Shown here in pieces: positions 13,999 to 14,530 of a stretch of DNA of 14,530 nt. The translations under genes were made by a program, and so were the position numbers. Source of the stretch: Mycobacteriaceae bacterium (GTDB taxonomy: Bacteria; Actinomycetota; Actinomycetes; Mycobacteriales; Mycobacteriaceae); assembly GCA_019242135.1 (NCBI GenBank), contig JAFAWC010000706.1, forward strand, positions 1-14,530. The letters are read 5' to 3'. Position 1 is the stretch's first letter; the number at the start of each line of letters is the position of its first letter. Under the pieces are notes generated by a model. The model was not told the DNA's origin, ran no database searches, and saw nothing but the letters and a program-made list of their open reading frames with translations.

Positions 13999-14007
13999 AT
14001 CGATACC

Positions 14008-14530
14008 GTGGCCAATAACGTGGGCAAGGTGCGGATCCTCGTCACCGGAGCTACCGGATATGTGGGATCGCGGCTCGTCGCGGCGCTGTTGGCCGGGGGG
14101 CATCGGGTCGTGACGGCCACTCGAGACCCGTCCCGGCTCAAGCGTTTCGGCTGGTATCGCCACGTCGAAGCGGTCGCGCTGGATGCGCGCGATGCGACGG
14201 CGACGAACGCGGTGTTTTCGACCCTGGGCGACGTCGACGTCGTCTACTACCTGGTGCACGGGATCGGCCAACCCGGGTTTCGGGACGCCGACAACAGGGC
14301 CGCCGCGAACGTCGCGGCGGCCGCCCGACAGACCGGTGTTGGGCGCATCGTGTATTTGGGCGGGTTCGTGCCCGACGACGACGAGCTCTCGGAGCACCTG
14401 ACCAGCCGCGCAGAGGTGGCCGGGTCACTGACAGTGGACGGCGGCGCGGAGGTGGTGTGGCTGGGCGCCGCGATGATCATTGGCGCGGGTTCGACGTCGT
14501 TCGAGATGCTGCGCTATGTCGGCGACCGCT
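14008..14530 (+). CDS. NAD(P)-binding SDR-type protein (5' part, runs off window)
   Basis: An open frame of at least 174 codons continues past the right edge. It begins with a Rossmann dinucleotide site, RILVTGATGYVGSRL, with the extended/atypical SDR pattern TGATGYxGSR, followed by VTATRDPSRL after the second strand. Further blocks are DVVYYLVHGIGQPGFRDAD, GRIVYLGGFVP and VVWLGAAMIIGAGSTSFEM. These match NAD(P)H-binding proteins of the NmrA/atypical-SDR type common in mycobacteria, acting as reductases or epimerases on unknown substrates. Three in-frame GTG starts are possible (14008, 14020, 14029), none with a good ribosome site; 14029 begins closest to the usual family N-terminus. The C-terminal half is not in this window. 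Confidence 0.82.
   Translation, partial: MANNVGKVRILVTGATGYVGSRLVAALLAGGHRVVTATRDPSRLKRFGWYRHVEAVALDARDATATNAVFSTLGDVDVVYYLVHGIGQPGFRDADNRAAANVAAAARQTGVGRIVYLGGFVPDDDELSEHLTSRAEVAGSLTVDGGAEVVWLGAAMIIGAGSTSFEMLRYVGDR

Overview
The window looks like ordinary chromosome from a GC-rich actinobacterium, most probably a non-tuberculous Mycobacterium/Mycolicibacterium. This rests on the family content: a WS/DGAT-like acyltransferase, a large DUF3556 membrane protein, an MPT70/MPT83-type fasciclin protein, two mycothiol-dependent maleylpyruvate isomerase-like (MDMPI-like) proteins, a thiolase-crotonase pair and a degraded VapC toxin. Frequent GTG starts and several genes that appear leaderless fit the same group. 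Genus-level placement is inference; no rRNA or other phylogenetic marker is present.

Layout. 1-363 (-): VapC-like PIN-domain remnant running off the left edge. 466-1032 (+): TIGR03086-type MDMPI-like protein, convergent with 1054-1917 (-), an alpha/beta hydrolase. The hydrolase is divergent from a TetR regulator at 1975-2583 (+). Then come a PhnB/VOC-type protein (2713-3195), a small two-helix membrane protein (about 3253-3522) and an epoxide-hydrolase-like alpha/beta hydrolase (3589-4503), all on +. The last one's stop codon overlaps the stop of an SDR oxidoreductase (4500-5306, -). Only 4 bp separate the SDR start codon from that of a divergent WS/DGAT-like protein (5311-6615, +), which converges on a second MDMPI-like protein (6627-7259, -). 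Next are the DUF3556 membrane protein (7383-9134, +), a membrane-bound family 2 glycosyltransferase (9207-10598, -), a thiolase and crotonase with a GTGA start/stop overlap (10773-12712, +), a secreted fasciclin protein (12735-13451, -), a small DUF7882-like protein with a TTG start (13561-13905, -), and the 5' part of an NAD(P)-binding SDR protein leaving the right edge (14008-, +).

How the genes relate. Most units are single genes; the only clear operon is thiolase-crotonase, a beta-oxidation type pair. Several products suggest lipid or envelope work (acyltransferase, SDRs, hydrolases, glycosyltransferase, DUF3556 protein), but no complete pathway is present. No tRNA, rRNA, IS element, prophage, CRISPR array or convincing intrinsic terminator was seen, and no gap without a gene exceeds 300 bp. 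I found no clear novel multi-gene system. The most interesting points are local: a perfect inverted repeat between the last two divergent genes, the very tight SDR/acyltransferase start junction, four candidate leaderless promoters, and the uncharacterised DUF3556 protein.
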